Made by a program: the position numbers and the translations under genes. From the NCBI GenBank assembly GCA_907164885.2, contig OU015503.1, positions 129,229,618-129,293,617 on the forward strand: a DNA stretch of 64,000 nucleotides, in the 5' to 3' direction. Source of the DNA: Dolomedes plantarius. Its lineage: Eukaryota; Arthropoda; Arachnida; Araneae; Dolomedidae. A model generated the notes under the pieces. That model searched no databases, was not told where the DNA came from, and saw only the letters and a list, made by a program, of their open reading frames with translations. Within the stretch, counting starts at the first letter, position 1. Every line of letters begins with the position of its first letter. Positions 1 through 11,030 of the stretch are shown here, piece after piece.

Positions 1-117
1 AACCAAGTTTTTGTCATTTGTGTCTGCCCAATCAGAGAGTAAAATTAAATCACCCCCTCCCCCCACGACTAACGGAATGTTAGAGATTACTAAAACAGTT
101 TTAAAAAATGGATGTTC

Positions 118-216
118 TAAAACATCGATGTTTAAAAACATCGATGGTTTTTGGGCGATGTTTTATTAGCATCGATGTTTTAATATTGGATATCGATGTT
201 TTGTTATCGATGTCAC
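118..216. repeat. Cluster of ATCGATG palindromic motifs (hAT-like subterminal repeats)
   Basis: The heptamer ATCGATG or its near-variants recurs at least five times in about 100 bases, in both orientations, separated by T- or A-rich spacers. Clustered short motifs of this kind are typical of the subterminal regions of hAT transposons. No terminal inverted repeat or target duplication was found, so the family is inferred. The rest of 1-310 shows no gene. Confidence 0.4.
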
Positions 217-310
217 ATCACTAATTGGAGCCTCAAGTGGGACAAAAATTACAAACAAGTATCCAAGGAAAAAATGGACATCTTCGACTATTGCAAAGGT
301 ACGTTGTTTA

Positions 311-424
311 ATGTTAAAAGAAAATCCCTCTAGTCAAAGGACAGTTGCAAAATCATTAAAATGCTCGGTGTCCACTGTAAACAAAATGATAAACGTTGAT
401 TTAAATCTTAAGAAAGCAAAAAAT
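311..424 (+). pseudogene. mariner/Tc1-type transposase, N-terminal helix-turn-helix fragment
   Basis: The reading frame has the helix-turn-helix pattern of Tc1/mariner DNA-binding domains: 'ENPSSQRTVAKSLKCSVSTV' followed by a basic 'NLKKAKN' stretch. About 38 codons remain. The match stops where the left inverted repeat of the next element begins (about 425), so the copy is truncated there. No catalytic residues are present; it is a dead fragment. Confidence 0.5.
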
Positions 425-1000
425 CAATGGTCACTTTATTCAGTTTTCGGCGTTTATCTCAAAAACAGGGTGTTGCACAGAAAATTGTCAAACTCAAAAA
501 TTAAAGCTTATAAAATTCCCTTCCAAATGGTATATCCATGTTTGTACCCAAGTGTTACCGTTTTCGAGATATGAGCCGTTGAATATGAAAAAATTTCAAA
601 ATAAGTGGTAGCGGTTCAGGTATCTCTTCAAACTTCCTCTTCTCTTTCCCCTTCCATTTCTCAGAAAACTTGTGATAGAGAAAGTTGTATAGCGAAAGAT
701 TTCCTTCAAAAATGTATATAGTTATGCTAATTTATCTTCATCAGGTAAATAGAGCGTTTTGAAGTTTAGGGGTACTTTTCAACATTTTGCTAGTAAAATG
801 CTCATCACTCAAGTTTCGTTTGCAAGGTCCGAAACTCTCTTAATCACTTTGTATGCTGTTTAATTAGATACGTATAGTATTCATAACCCATATAAATAAT
901 AAATTATGTATACCAGTACGTATAATGTATATCTCATAATATACAAAACACTTGTAGTACAAAGGAGGAAGTAAGAAAACAAACCAAAATGTATAAAAGT
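425..1000 (+). repeat. Left terminal inverted repeat (~576 bp)
   Basis: Reverse-complement match to 3416-3997 can be followed base by base from GGTCACTTT at the outer end to AAAATGTATAAAAGT at the inner end, with small indels. It ends inside the ORF at codon 4. Confidence 0.85.
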
Positions 1001-2903
1001 GTCACTTTAGCTCAAATCATTTTGGAAAATTTAGATATCACACCGTATGAAAAAGAAGTAGTAGTTCAGTTACTTCAGACCTCAGTAGAAATTACTCCAC
1101 AACACATTTCCACAAATACCTCCCTTGCCAGCATTCAGTGGAAATTGAGCAACGAATTGTCACGTCTCAAAGGTAATGGGCCAACAGCAGCTTTGTGGGT
1201 CCAGTACTTTGAAATGGTGGTGTTGATGAAAAAATTCATTGCAGCACAGCGCAACTGGGAAGATCATATGATATGCGCCCAACTGATGCTACCTTACTTC
1301 CATGCTTTCGGGCATTTTCATTATGCAAAGTGTACTCACCTATATGTACAACCCATGCTGGGACTAACAACACGCCACCTTCAACTTAAACAGGATTTTA
1401 TAGATCGTGGATATTTCACTGTCAACAGAACTGGAACACCAATGGCTGGTGTGTGGTCTGACATGGCAATTGAGGTGACAATCATGTGTGACATGAAGAG
1501 TGAAGGAGAATTAACACGTGGGCGAGGCTTTAGTGATTCCGTGTTGGCGAAATGGGTTGGGGGAGCACGCACAGCGACAGCAATATGTAGTTCACTTGAG
1601 ATGTTTTGTGGCGTCCATACTGCAAGAGAAGAACAACATGTTGAGTTTCGAGCATCACACATAACCAGAGATGATCTAGACAGAAGGAAGCTTGCTCAAT
1701 GGTTGACTGATCACCCGCCTTTTGTTAAACGTAATTGTTTGATGTCACTTTCAACGGGAGTAATTGGAAGAAGTAACGTCAACTGCTACCAGGCTTTGGA
1801 AATTGGAACCCGCACAATCAGCACTTTTGTTGGAAGGAATTTCTCAGAAGTGAAACAATCCAAGGAGGACTCAGTCGTTCCTTTAGCTGCGATGAGCAAT
1901 ATGATGAAAGTTAATGATGAGGTAGTGGTGGTAGAGCCTCTGATGCTATTTCAAAGAACTCTGATCACCAGGAAGAAAGAAGGGGATGTAGAGGAGTTGC
2001 TAACGTACGAGTTAGCCCCATACCCTATGTCTCTATTCACCGAGGGGATAATGAGAAAAATCAAAAAGTCAGCACTGTCTGATGCTTTTCCAAAATGTAA
2101 TCAACTGATCAATGTGAAGAACAGTTTCACGGTAATCGATGGCGGCTTCCTGCTTCAAAGAGTAAAGTGGAACACCAACACCACCTTCGCCTCCATCTGC
2201 GATCAATATGTATCTTACATAATCAACCATTACAGCAGCAGTTCAGCTGTGGTTTTTGATGGTTATGAAGACATGAACTCCACGAAAGAGACTAACAACA
2301 TCGGAGAGCATCAAGTAAAACATCAGTGGATATTGACTTCAATAAGAACATGGTGGCTACTGTTCATCAGGAAAACTTCCTTTCCAATGAAAGGAACAAA
2401 ACCAAGCGCATTACTATGTTAGTTCAGGCCTTGGGTGCAAGAAATATACAGCCTACTACAGCCAAAGGAGATGCTGACTGCAGTATTGTCAGAGGTGGGT
2501 GGCAAAACACCTCTCATTCAACTGTGGTGATAGTAGATAGGTAAGACCTGCTCGTCTTACTTGTGGCACTCACCCCACGAGACATGAATGTGTTTTTCAT
2601 GAAGGCCGGACGTGGCAACACAGAATACAGGTTCTACTCTTCCCAACATCTTCAGGTCTTATCATTCAGCCGGTACATTCTCTTCATCCATAGTTTCTCA
2701 GGATGTGAGTCTACGTCAGCGATTTATGATAAAAGGAAAGCAGCAACACAATGTATCCAGTACAATGTATCCAGTGGTATGCCAATGAAACAACAAACAT
2801 CGCCAAAGTGTTTTATGACTCCAAATCTTCACCAGGAGGCATTGCTGAAGCTGAGGAACGAATGATCCTGCTCATGTTCCAGGCCCCGCCAAAGCACGCG
2901 TGA
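989..2903 (+). pseudogene. Broken TE-encoded metazoan repeat protein with a PIN/NYN-nuclease-like C-terminal part
   Basis: The first 440 or so codons are open. The protein resembles a family seen in many invertebrate genomes that I recognise by its motif order: an N-terminal conserved region ('ALWVQYFEMVVLMKKFIAAQ', then 'SDMAIE'), 'ELAPYPMSLF' near residue 340-350, 'VIDGGFLLQR' near 382, 'VVFDGYEDMNSTKE' near 421, 'KGDADCSIV', 'DLLVLL', and 'LFIHSFSGCESTSAIY'. The acidic motifs recall PIN/NYN-type nucleases. It is broken by a frameshift near 2320, an in-frame TAA at 2542-2544 and a second frameshift near 2830; the family's tail ('MILLMFQAPPKHA') then runs to 2903. The start ATG at 989 lies inside the left inverted repeat. 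The function is unknown; a mobilising role is inferred only from the inverted repeats. Confidence 0.6.
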
Positions 2904-3002
2904 TCTCAATCACCACAGGTACCTTTCATTTTTCTTTGCTCGTACTGACCCCATTAAGTAAATTTAATAATTTATATAATTCATTAATATTCAATAATAC
3001 GT

Positions 3003-3250
3003 TATACACTATCTGGCCAAAAGTATCCGGACACCCCTCTAAAGAAGCGGATCTAGCAGGTGGCGTAATTTGATGCGTAACCGAAAGCTATAAATGTATT
3101 GGTAGTGGTTTGTCAGGTCATATTTATGTGTTTGTGAGACGATGAGTAAGTCAAAGGAGCTTAGTGACTTTGATCGTAGCATTATAGTGGGATGCCACCT
3201 TTGTGGGAAATCAGTTCGTGAAAATTCAGACATTCCACAGAAGCTAAAAT
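3003..3250 (+). mobile_element. Tc1-like transposon 5' end, truncated
   Basis: It begins with a Tc1-type terminus (CTGGCCAAAAGTATCCGGAC) and has an ATG at 3142 opening 'MSKSKELSDFDRSIIVGCHL', the characteristic Tc1 transposase N-terminus. The match ends near 3250, before any catalytic region. It lies inside the long-TIR transposon and so was inserted into it. Confidence 0.65.
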
Positions 3251-3415
3251 GATAGTGAAGACTTTGATTTGTTTGAAACATTTTCCGAAGTATCAGATTG
3301 GCGGCTTTAAATATATAGGAAAGCAGTTGATGAAATAAATTGTATATAATATATTTAATGTAAGTAACTGTTGTTTTAACCTACTTTTGATAACCATTTT
3401 TTGATTATATGAACA

Positions 3416-3997
3416 ACTTTTATACATTTTGGTTTGTTTTCTTACTTTCTCCTTTGTACTACAAGTGTTCTTCTGTATATTATGAGATATACATTATACG
3501 TACAGGTATACATAATTTATTATTTATATGGGTTGTGAATACTATACGTATCTAATTAAACAGCATACAAAGTGATTAAAAGAGTTTCTGACCTTGCAAA
3601 CGAAACTTGAGTGACGAGCATTTTACTAGCAAAATGTTGAAAAGTACCCCATAACTTCAAAATGCTCTAACTATTTACCTGGGGAAGATAAATTAGCAAA
3701 CTATATACATTTTGAAGGAAATCTTTCGCTATACAACTTTCTCTATCACGAGTTTTCTGAGAAATGAAAGGGGAAAGAGTTAGAGGAAGTTTGACGAGAT
3801 ACCTGAACCGCTACAACTTTTTTTGAAATTTTTTCATATTCAACGGCTCATATCTCGAAAATGGTAACACTTGAGTACAAACATGGATATACCATTTGGA
3901 AGGAAATTTTATAAGCTTTAATTTTTGGGCTTGACAATTTTCCGTGCGACGCATCGTTTTCGAGATAAATGCCGAAAACTGAAAAAAGTGACCTTTG
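3416..3997 (-). repeat. Right terminal inverted repeat (~582 bp)
   Basis: Inverted counterpart of 425-1000. Its inner end retains the mirror image of the ORF start context, so a duplicate outward-in start region faces the ORF from the 3' side. Confidence 0.85.
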
Positions 3998-4214
3998 GAC
4001 CCCCACCCCACCCCCTACCCCGCGGCGCCTGAAATCGAGGGGACTTTATTAGGCGTTTCTCAGGGAACCAACCCCCACACATTCCTGAAAAAATCTCAAC
4101 CCCTTCATTTAATGCATGATTCACCGCCATTTTGAGCTAATTGGACTGGACTATTACTATGAAAGAGTAGTTTTGAACAATCAGTGCAAAGCGTAAACCT
4201 AATTAAATAATATA

Positions 4215-4969
4215 TGTAATCAGAACCAATGGGGGGGGTTATAACCCCCATCAACCCCCCCTTGCGTACGCCACTGGCAATCACCTTCAAAATAATGTCC
4301 TTCCACAACTATACACTTCTGCCAGCTGTGATACAGATTCTGGAAACCATTGCGTGAGAGCTGTCGTAAAGCGGTTGTCGTTGTTGCCCTCACTTTTTCG
4401 GCATTTGCAAACCGCTTGCCCTTGATTCGATCTTCAGTTTCGGGAACAGGTAGAAATCGCAAGGAGTGAGGTCTGGGGAATACGGCGATTGTGGCAGAAC
4501 TGTGGTGCCGTGTTTAGCACGGGCTTGTTGCACCTTCAGGGATCAGTGCACCGGGCCATTGTCATGCAACAACATCCACATGTTGGATTTACAAACGTGT
4601 GGACATTTACCACGGATTGCCTCCCGGAGACGACGAAGTACCTGTACATAGCATTCTTTGTTGACGATGTTACCTTGTGTTTGGTGCAACTTGTCCTTTC
4701 TGGACCTTGCGCCTTAAACTTCAACCAACCAACCAACCAACCACAGCTCCTACCCGTTGGATCTTCGCCTCCGTTCGTGGGGTCACTGGCCACCCACTTC
4801 GCGGATCATCTGCAACAGCATCTCTCCCATTTTTAAACAACCTGTACCATTTGAAAACTTTTGATCTGCACATAGCTTCATCTCGATACGCTTTTTGCAG
4901 TAACCGTAACGTTTCTGCAGTGGTTCTTCCTAATTTGTAGCAGAATTTAATGTTGGAACATTGCTCCAA
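4215..4969 (-). pseudogene. mariner transposase, broken and internally deleted
   Basis: Reading on the minus strand from 4969: 'EQCSNIKFCYKLGRTTAETL' and 'KVFKWYRLFKNGRDAVADDP' are the HTH/GVQW region of Mos1-like mariners. After a gap the frame resumes with 'MLLHDNGPVH' (catalytic Asp), 'PQSPYSPDLTPCDFYLFPKL' (catalytic Asp) and the C-terminal 'ALRQLSRNGFQNLYHSWQKC' / 'GHYFEGDC'. About 145 family residues are missing where a (CCAA)n-tailed repeat (about 4655-4745) sits. Stops and frame changes make it non-functional. TIRs were not resolved. Confidence 0.8.
4655..4745 (+). repeat. SINE tail with (CCAA)n end, inserted in the mariner copy
   Basis: The sequence TTGTCCTTTCTGGACCTTGC followed by CCAACCAACCAACCAACC recurs, diverged, near 39357-39410 with the same CCAA-type tail. 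It interrupts the mariner pseudogene. The element's promoter part is missing. Confidence 0.4.
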
Positions 4970-5136
4970 AAAGGAAATTTTGCTGCATCGACATCATAGG
5001 CTGACAGTCTGAAGCCAAATGGTGAGCTGTGCCCCTTAGCAGTTGTGCAATGCATCATGTGACATATCACACGTATGCAGATAACCAGACTTGCAAACCA
5101 CATGTTAACATACATGTAAAACATGCACGTCAACAA

Positions 5137-6060
5137 TTCTTATAATCCTTCTAATATATATCTTTAAATAGCAGAGTAAAAATGTGCAGTAAAAGCCATG
5201 TTTGTTAAAAAAGGGTATACTTTAAAACTCTTGAAAATGCTCAAAAATAATGTATAGACAAGCCTTTTAACAATAGCATAATAAAAGTTTATTCATTTGA
5301 AAAATTAGTTAAAACAACAATGTTAATATCTCTCTTCTCACTAATAACAACTGGTAATATAAGCTGGGTTTTTCTATTAAAATACTTCATAAACTCAGTT
5401 TATTTCTGTGATGGACTATCATAGAGCTCTGATACAGAAATAATACAAAAGTTACCTTAAGCAAGGCAGGCTTGATACAACTTCCAGTTATCTCTCCAGC
5501 TCAAGCACAAGCTCCTTGATGCTTTCCTGAATGTGTTCACGGCTTATATACTCATATCAAAAGCCGATAGTCAAATATCGGGTTGAACTACGTAACTTCT
5601 CCGAAATACACCATCTACCGGAAACTGAAGACTTTTATGTTTAATTATATGACGCACGGCAGTTTGCCAAATGACGTAATCTAAACAAAACTTGCGTTGG
5701 TGATTCGGCTTAATTATAAATTGAATCGCTTTAACTGGAATCGGCTTAAAAATGGAAACGCAAAACATGACATCAAACTTTGGAAAGGCAAGAAATTAAC
5801 GGACCCTCAAAAGTAATTCTTAGTTCATATCGCTTACACTACATCGTTATTTCAGTTCCCCCACACACCGGGCATGAGGGGGGAGGGTAGTCCCTGAATT
5901 TATTGACTATAGTAGTATGTAAGTATACGTGTGCATATATATATATACACACACATTTGTATATATACTTATATATGTTCGCACACATATATACACATGT
6001 AACCTTTATCAGAAAAGTTCCAGGACATAGCTCATTTAAAATAAAATGTATTCTACTTAA
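5137..6060. other. Non-coding AT-rich stretch
   Basis: No supported gene. Contents are AT-rich sequence with a short TA/CA microsatellite near 5935-5995. Confidence 0.5.
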
Positions 6061-6063
6061 CGA

Positions 6064-6620
6064 TTAATGGTCATTTGCATTGTGAAAGTAGTCCCCTCGG
6101 CCATCTAGGCACTTTGTGGGAACTATGGAAGCAGGAGACAAAGCTTCATCTGGGATGCTTCTCAGCAGTGACATAGCAAGCATAACTGGTGACCAGGGCA
6201 CGATACCTTTTTGCCCCCCCCCCCCCCCACTGCTTCTCAGCTCATCTTTGACAGCTGTCATGGCACTTCCCTTCCAGTGGCAACTGATCGGGTGAATAGG
6301 AAGGGATGTTTGGTGAGATATTCTTACACTGATACGCCAGTATGGAGCCTTGCATTGTCGTGCAATAAGAACCACTGCTCAGATTCCCAGTAATCAGGAC
6401 GCCGCTGCCAAATTGCTTGCAAATGTTTCAGTACGTCGAAGTAAAAGTTTCGGTTTATCGCTTGTCCTTCAAGTTGCACCAAGCCTCTAGCATAAAAAAT
6501 TGCGATTAACACTGCTTTTGAAGGTTGCCGCTTCACTTTTTGGGAGGCTGGTGAACCATGACATCACCATTCGGCACATTCGTGTTTCAGTTGAGGGCCG
6601 CCTTTTGTAGCATTCAGAGG
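6064..6620 (-). pseudogene. mariner transposase fragment, catalytic region
   Basis: On the minus strand 'KRQPSKAVLIAIFYARGLVQ' leads into '[20 protein letters not shown]', the region around the first or second catalytic Asp in mariner transposases (HDNAxxH). Downstream reading degenerates through a C-homopolymer near 6216-6229. N-terminal and C-terminal thirds are not recognisable. It is a dead copy, distinct from the one at 4215-4969. Confidence 0.65.
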
Positions 6621-6900
6621 CAAGGCTTCTCAATGCTTGCTCTATCGTATTCCATGTTTCCTTAGCATAACGCAGAGCTTTATATAAACTCTGTGTTCAT
6701 AATCCGCGTCCATTACGTCACTTGTGTCATTTCCTACTCAGCTAAGCCGCCGAATGAGTTGACATGCAACACTTCCAAGGCCATGTTTATTGAGAACGTG
6801 TAACTGAATAACACCTGTTTCTTGTGTTTGAATATCGTAGGTAAAGAATTTTTAAAAAATCAGTCCTGGCACTTCTCTGACAAAGTGATTTTTCTCGCAG

Positions 6901-7116
6901 GCCACCCAGACAGACGGGCGCGTGACGGCTCGTGCCCTGGCCCTGTGCGGCATGCTGGAGGTCCCCTACTTCCGGCTGAACCCTCAGCTGACCGAGAACG
7001 TGGCCCTGGACGAAACCAACACCAAGACGCTGGTGAAGATGCTGTGGGAGACGACGGCCTACATGCGGGGCATGCAGGACGAGCTGCAAACGCTGGTCGA
7101 GCTGCTGGCCGCGTGA
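6901..7116 (+). CDS. PLA2G6: Calcium-independent phospholipase A2 (group VIA-type), last coding exon
   Basis: After a TTTTTCTCGCAG acceptor, 71 codons run to a TGA at 7114-7116. The peptide contains 'DGRVTARALALCGMLEVPYF' and 'RLNPQL', then an acidic segment and 'LVKMLWETTAYMRG', which match in order the extreme C-terminus of iPLA2-beta, just after its patatin-type catalytic domain. The family hydrolyses the sn-2 acyl chain of phospholipids in the cytosol and on mitochondrial membranes, and carries ankyrin repeats upstream. Catalytic exons are not in the window; they should lie left of position 1 or were not recognisable in 1-6900. The exon is very GC-rich in a strongly AT-rich setting. Phase 0 at the acceptor is assumed because it preserves the match from the first codon. 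Confidence 0.8.
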   Translation, partial: ATQTDGRVTARALALCGMLEVPYFRLNPQLTENVALDETNTKTLVKMLWETTAYMRGMQDELQTLVELLAA

Positions 7117-7301
7117 CCTTAGGCTCCACTCTATACCTGTGTTGTTCCTCGACTGTCGCCACAGTTTCGAGATCTGTTTGTAAAGGACTCTTTGATACGA
7201 TACCCATACATTTCTAGTCATTTCTTCGAGACTCGTCGTAGCGTGTCTGTTGTTATACCAATGAAACATATAGACGTTCTGTATGACTCATTACAGAAGC
7301 G

Positions 7302-7307
7302 AATAAA
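7302..7307 (+). terminator. Poly(A) signal AATAAA of the phospholipase gene
   Basis: AATAAA lies about 186 bases after the TGA, followed by a T-rich stretch (7313-7326). This is the first canonical hexamer after the stop codon, giving a short 3' UTR. Confidence 0.65.
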
Positions 7308-7397
7308 ATTTTCATTATTTTTTTTAACTCGTTCTATGATTGGTATCGAAAACCTGCCAGCCTAACTTATACATGTATTTATTGATATGTACACATA

Positions 7398-8065
7398 TCT
7401 ATATATATAAAACAGTTACGTAACTGACTCACTGACATACAACGCACAGACCAAACCGCTGAACCTAAAGAGCTGACATTTTGCATGGCGATTCTTCTTA
7501 TAGTGTAGAGGTGCACTAAGAAAGATTTTTCAAAAATTCTTCTTAGATTATTTTAAATTAAATTTTTAAGCTGTTTTTGTAACTTTTTTTAAGTTTGCAT
7601 TTAAAATTATAATTTGAGGGTTATGAAATTTATATCGCGAGAAAGATCCTAAAAATTCCTTTAAAATGAGATCTTTTTCGAATCTTTACCTCCCTTTTCT
7701 GATTTTGGGTGAATTTTTAAAGATTCATTTTTAGAATTTAATGTATTAAATGCTAATCACGTGATTTATTTTTCTGGTACTTTAAATAAATTTATTGTCA
7801 CGTGCATAACAACTAAATAGACAAAAAAAATTTTTTTATTTCTTTCTAATGCAGCAGACGATTGTATATTATCCAAAAAAATAAATATTCCTTACGAATT
7901 TTTTATAAATATATATATGTATATTTTTTACATCGATTGTATACATTGATCGTCGTATTTATTATAAATATATATATTTATACATATTTTTGGCATCAAT
8001 TGCATACATTGACCGTTGTACTTAATTTGAATGTACTCTGTAGCAAAGTGCAGGTTTTCAGCTAG
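7398..8065 (+). mobile_element. Non-autonomous Helitron-like element, family 1, full length
   Basis: It starts A|TCTATATATATAAAACAG and ends CAGCTAG|T, matching the Helitron rule of 5'-TC, 3'-CTRR and insertion between A and T. The same family recurs at 10779, 22462 (plus), 24310, 35858 and 58404 (minus). No coding capacity. Confidence 0.75.
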
Positions 8066-8113
8066 TATATATATATATATATATTTATATATACGTGTAT
8101 ATGTACACATACA

Positions 8114-9292
8114 TCTATATTAATAAAGTAACAACGGGGTTTGTTGAGATCACGTGAGCGTAACGCAATGGCCGACAATCGGTGTATATTTTTTTTTCAT
8201 GAAAGTACATAAATGTTACATATTTGGAAAGAGCTATGAAAAATGATAATTTTTCTGCATACTGTCGGGAATCCGGCAAAAGATTCCATTGAAAAATTTA
8301 AAAAGAGTGAAATTGCGCAGGAGCGCTCTATAGAAATGAAGCCAAAAATATTTATAAAAACTACTTAATTTAACTAGAAATACGTGAAGAATACTAAGGT
8401 ATGTGCGTGGAGGTGAGGTAAAAAAAAGTCACTGAAACATTGTTAAACTTGAAACGGTTTAATTATCCGTTCATAAAAATAACAAAATATAAAACAGTTA
8501 CGTGAGTCCTGCTTAGAATAGAACATCGCAGGATTAGAAATACGGTTGGCGTTTCCTCGGTCGGGACAGGCGCGGCATCTTCATTCCTCCATTGGCGGCG
8601 AGTTAGGGCATCGGCAGGGAACGGCACTTGAACAGGAGCGACAGGCGGAATCAGATTGATGAAAGTCTTGTAAAAGCTTCCTTATATTCACGGCGGCTGG
8701 CGCGAACGTCCAATAACAGATCGGGCGAAGTACGCATGTACTTACGATATTTGCATGTACGATATTTGCGTACATTTACATTTTACACAAAATTTAAATA
8801 CTGATGCAATGCGATACAATTTTAATCTCATACGATTTGTATGACGCGTTACATGTTAAATTCCGTTATGGAAGGCAAATATTTTTAAAGTTAAAATAAT
8901 AAGATTGTAAAGGAAAATGAAAGGGTGAATGAATCGTGACAACGATTCACATAGGCGTTTAACCGATAAGAATTGTTTACAGTATGGCGCGGCGCCGGAA
9001 AGCTTTAAGAACGTGGGTGAACAGGTGAGGAAATTAAATTTTTTTTAAATATTCCTAACACATACACTTATTCTGTTAATTCAATAGTTTTAGAGATATT
9101 TTAATTCTAAAATCACTCACTGCTGAGAAATCAAATCATCTGGTGCAGTGGTGCAGCCATCTGTCGGCAGTGACAGGAATTTATTCACTTGAATTTAACA
9201 CATTTGTAGGCTTTTTTTTTCTTTTGTGGGGCCCAAAGTACATAAATATGTTACACGGATGGCTTGAGCGTAGCTAGGCGAAGCCCGGCTAG
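8114..9292 (+). mobile_element. Helitron-like element, family 2
   Basis: It opens A|TCTATATTAATAAAG and closes GGCGAAGCCCGGCTAG|T, again TC...CTAG in an A/T target. The 3' end contains GCGAAGC, a sequence known to form a very stable DNA mini-hairpin. The interior has GC-richer patches (8540-8740) but no recognisable Rep/helicase ORF. Confidence 0.65.
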
Positions 9293-10778
9293 TATTAATA
9301 TATGTGTTTGTGTGTATTGTCATGGACTAGGAGAAAAATAACCTCACTGCCTCACCTTAGTCGTGACCCCCAACTCAACCTCGGCTCTAACTGGCTGTAA
9401 CTCTGCGACAAAATCACTGAGGAGGAGATAAGAGATAGAGAAACAAAAATGCATTTATTCTCTGGAGTATTTTAAATCACAATTGATAATTTACATACAT
9501 CAGAGGCTCTCTGCCGAAAAGGATTACAGTCGCTAGACCACTGCCCGCATCAATCTTCATTAGGCCCACCGGCCGAAGAAGAGAAAAATAGCCAACTCGA
9601 CCTGCCGTCCACTGTCTCTCTCCAAAAGCCCCTGCTCAAGCAGAGCAGAATTGCTTTTTAGTAGTAGAGTGCCTTGGTCTTGTAGATTTTAACTCCTGTC
9701 ATAAGATGTTTATTTCAAAGTACATGGGCTCTGTAGTAAAAGTTATTAATTTGCATTATATATTAGGAGATTACATTAAATTAAAAATAATTACAAGGTA
9801 AAAAGAACTTTTTACCATGTTTTTTAAATTTTCTGTTGAATCATATAAACGACAATTCTATGTATTAATAAATACTTTTAAAAAAAAATTTTGATGAATT
9901 ATCCCATCAACTTGAAAGAAAGTGAAGTTAATTGGAAGTTAACTAGTTTTTAACTTTTCGTTCCCGTCCTGGCCGATAGATGGCTGCGCCAGTCTACAAA
10001 ACAAAATTAATTGAAAATGAATTCAATTCTGCTTAAAGATGGCTAAAAGTATTAAAATAATGCATTGTCATCGTGATCTGAGCTATTCTAAAAGTTTCAA
10101 ATGTCTAGCTAGTCGGAAAGTGAGTTAAAAATCGATGGCAAGATTTGTACTGGACACACACACAAACAAGCGGGTTGATAAAAAAAAAAGGTAATTAAGT
10201 TTGATTCCTTCTAAAAATTTTAATTTTAAGATGGATGAGAAAATTTTAAGAAATAAAATTAAAGATTAAGATAGAATTTAAGATTAAAGTTGACGAGATA
10301 GAAGTTGAAATTAAATATAAAGATACGTGAGCCCTTGCTCCGAGCGAGTCGAAGTCCTTTTAAAGGGCACAAATCAGGTTCCCTAGATGACGTCATCTGG
10401 TCTCCTGTGCTATCCTGCAGGGGGCTGTCTTCCCTCGTCTGAATCGACACCCTAAAGTCTGTGTGTCAAATCTCGCTGCTCGTAAAGACATTGAATTCTT
10501 CTTTCTTTCAAACTCCCGCACGCCGTCAAGTTCCAGACAAATGGTCATCTTTTTGTCACGTCTCTTTTCATTTCGGGCGCCATGAACTACACAGACTCTG
10601 CCCCGTGCCAACCTGGAAATAAATGGTCTTTGGTCTTTTAAAGTTCAAACCGTCTTCTCTTTTCATATCCTCAGACAAAACTCTTTCTTAGAAACAGCTT
10701 CTCCGAAGGGCATGTGTTGCACCGAATGCTAATCCGGCGCTTGCTACAGAGGAATGTTCTTTGCCGATATACAGTATA
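9293..10778. other. Intergenic sequence, possibly LTR-derived, no gene seen
   Basis: Mixed GC content with an AATAAA near 10620. A TGTCATGGAC at about 9318 could open a solo LTR, but I found no matching CA end or target duplication. No supported ORF. Confidence 0.3.
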
Positions 10779-11030
10779 TCTGTATAAGTTCCGTAACTGA
10801 CTGACATACAACGCACAGACCAAACCGCTGGACCTAAAGGGCTGAAATGTTGCATGGCAATTCTTCTTATGGTGTTGGGGTGCACTAAGAAAGATTTTTC
10901 AAAAATTCCTCTTAGATTTTTTAAAATTAAACTTTTAATCTGTTTTAGTAACTTTTTTTAAGTTTGCGTTTAAAATAATAATTGGAGGGTTATAAAATTT
11001 ATATCGGAGAAAGGTCCTAGAAAGCGAGTT
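10779..11030 (+). mobile_element. Helitron family 1, 5' fragment
   Basis: TCTGTATAAGTTCCGTAACTG and the following ~240 bases match the 5' part of the element at 7398. The copy breaks off near 11030. Confidence 0.65.

Larger units (their letters stand above)
425..3997 (+). mobile_element. DNA transposon with ~580-bp terminal inverted repeats around a broken ORF
   Basis: Positions 425-1000 and 3416-3997 are inverted copies of each other over almost 580 bases with only scattered differences. Between them lies a long, broken reading frame (989-2903) and a small Tc1 fragment (from 3003). The outermost shared bases read CAA(T/A)GGTCACTTT. I could not find a convincing target-site duplication. The left repeat extends into the first four codons of the ORF, so the start codon and presumably the promoter lie inside the repeat. 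The superfamily is not one I can name from the sequence. Confidence 0.75.

Noticed and set aside
6822..7269. 131-aa and 160-aa ORFs overlapping the phospholipase exon in other frames
   Set aside because: They are shadows of the GC-rich exon; only the frame ending at 7116 matches a known family.
10393..10611. 72-aa basic ORF on the minus strand
   Set aside because: No recognisable domain, no supporting context, and an Arg-rich composition expected from the local base content.
9318..10680. Solo LTR with AATAAA
   Set aside because: A TG start and a poly(A) signal are present, but no matching CA end or target duplication could be found.
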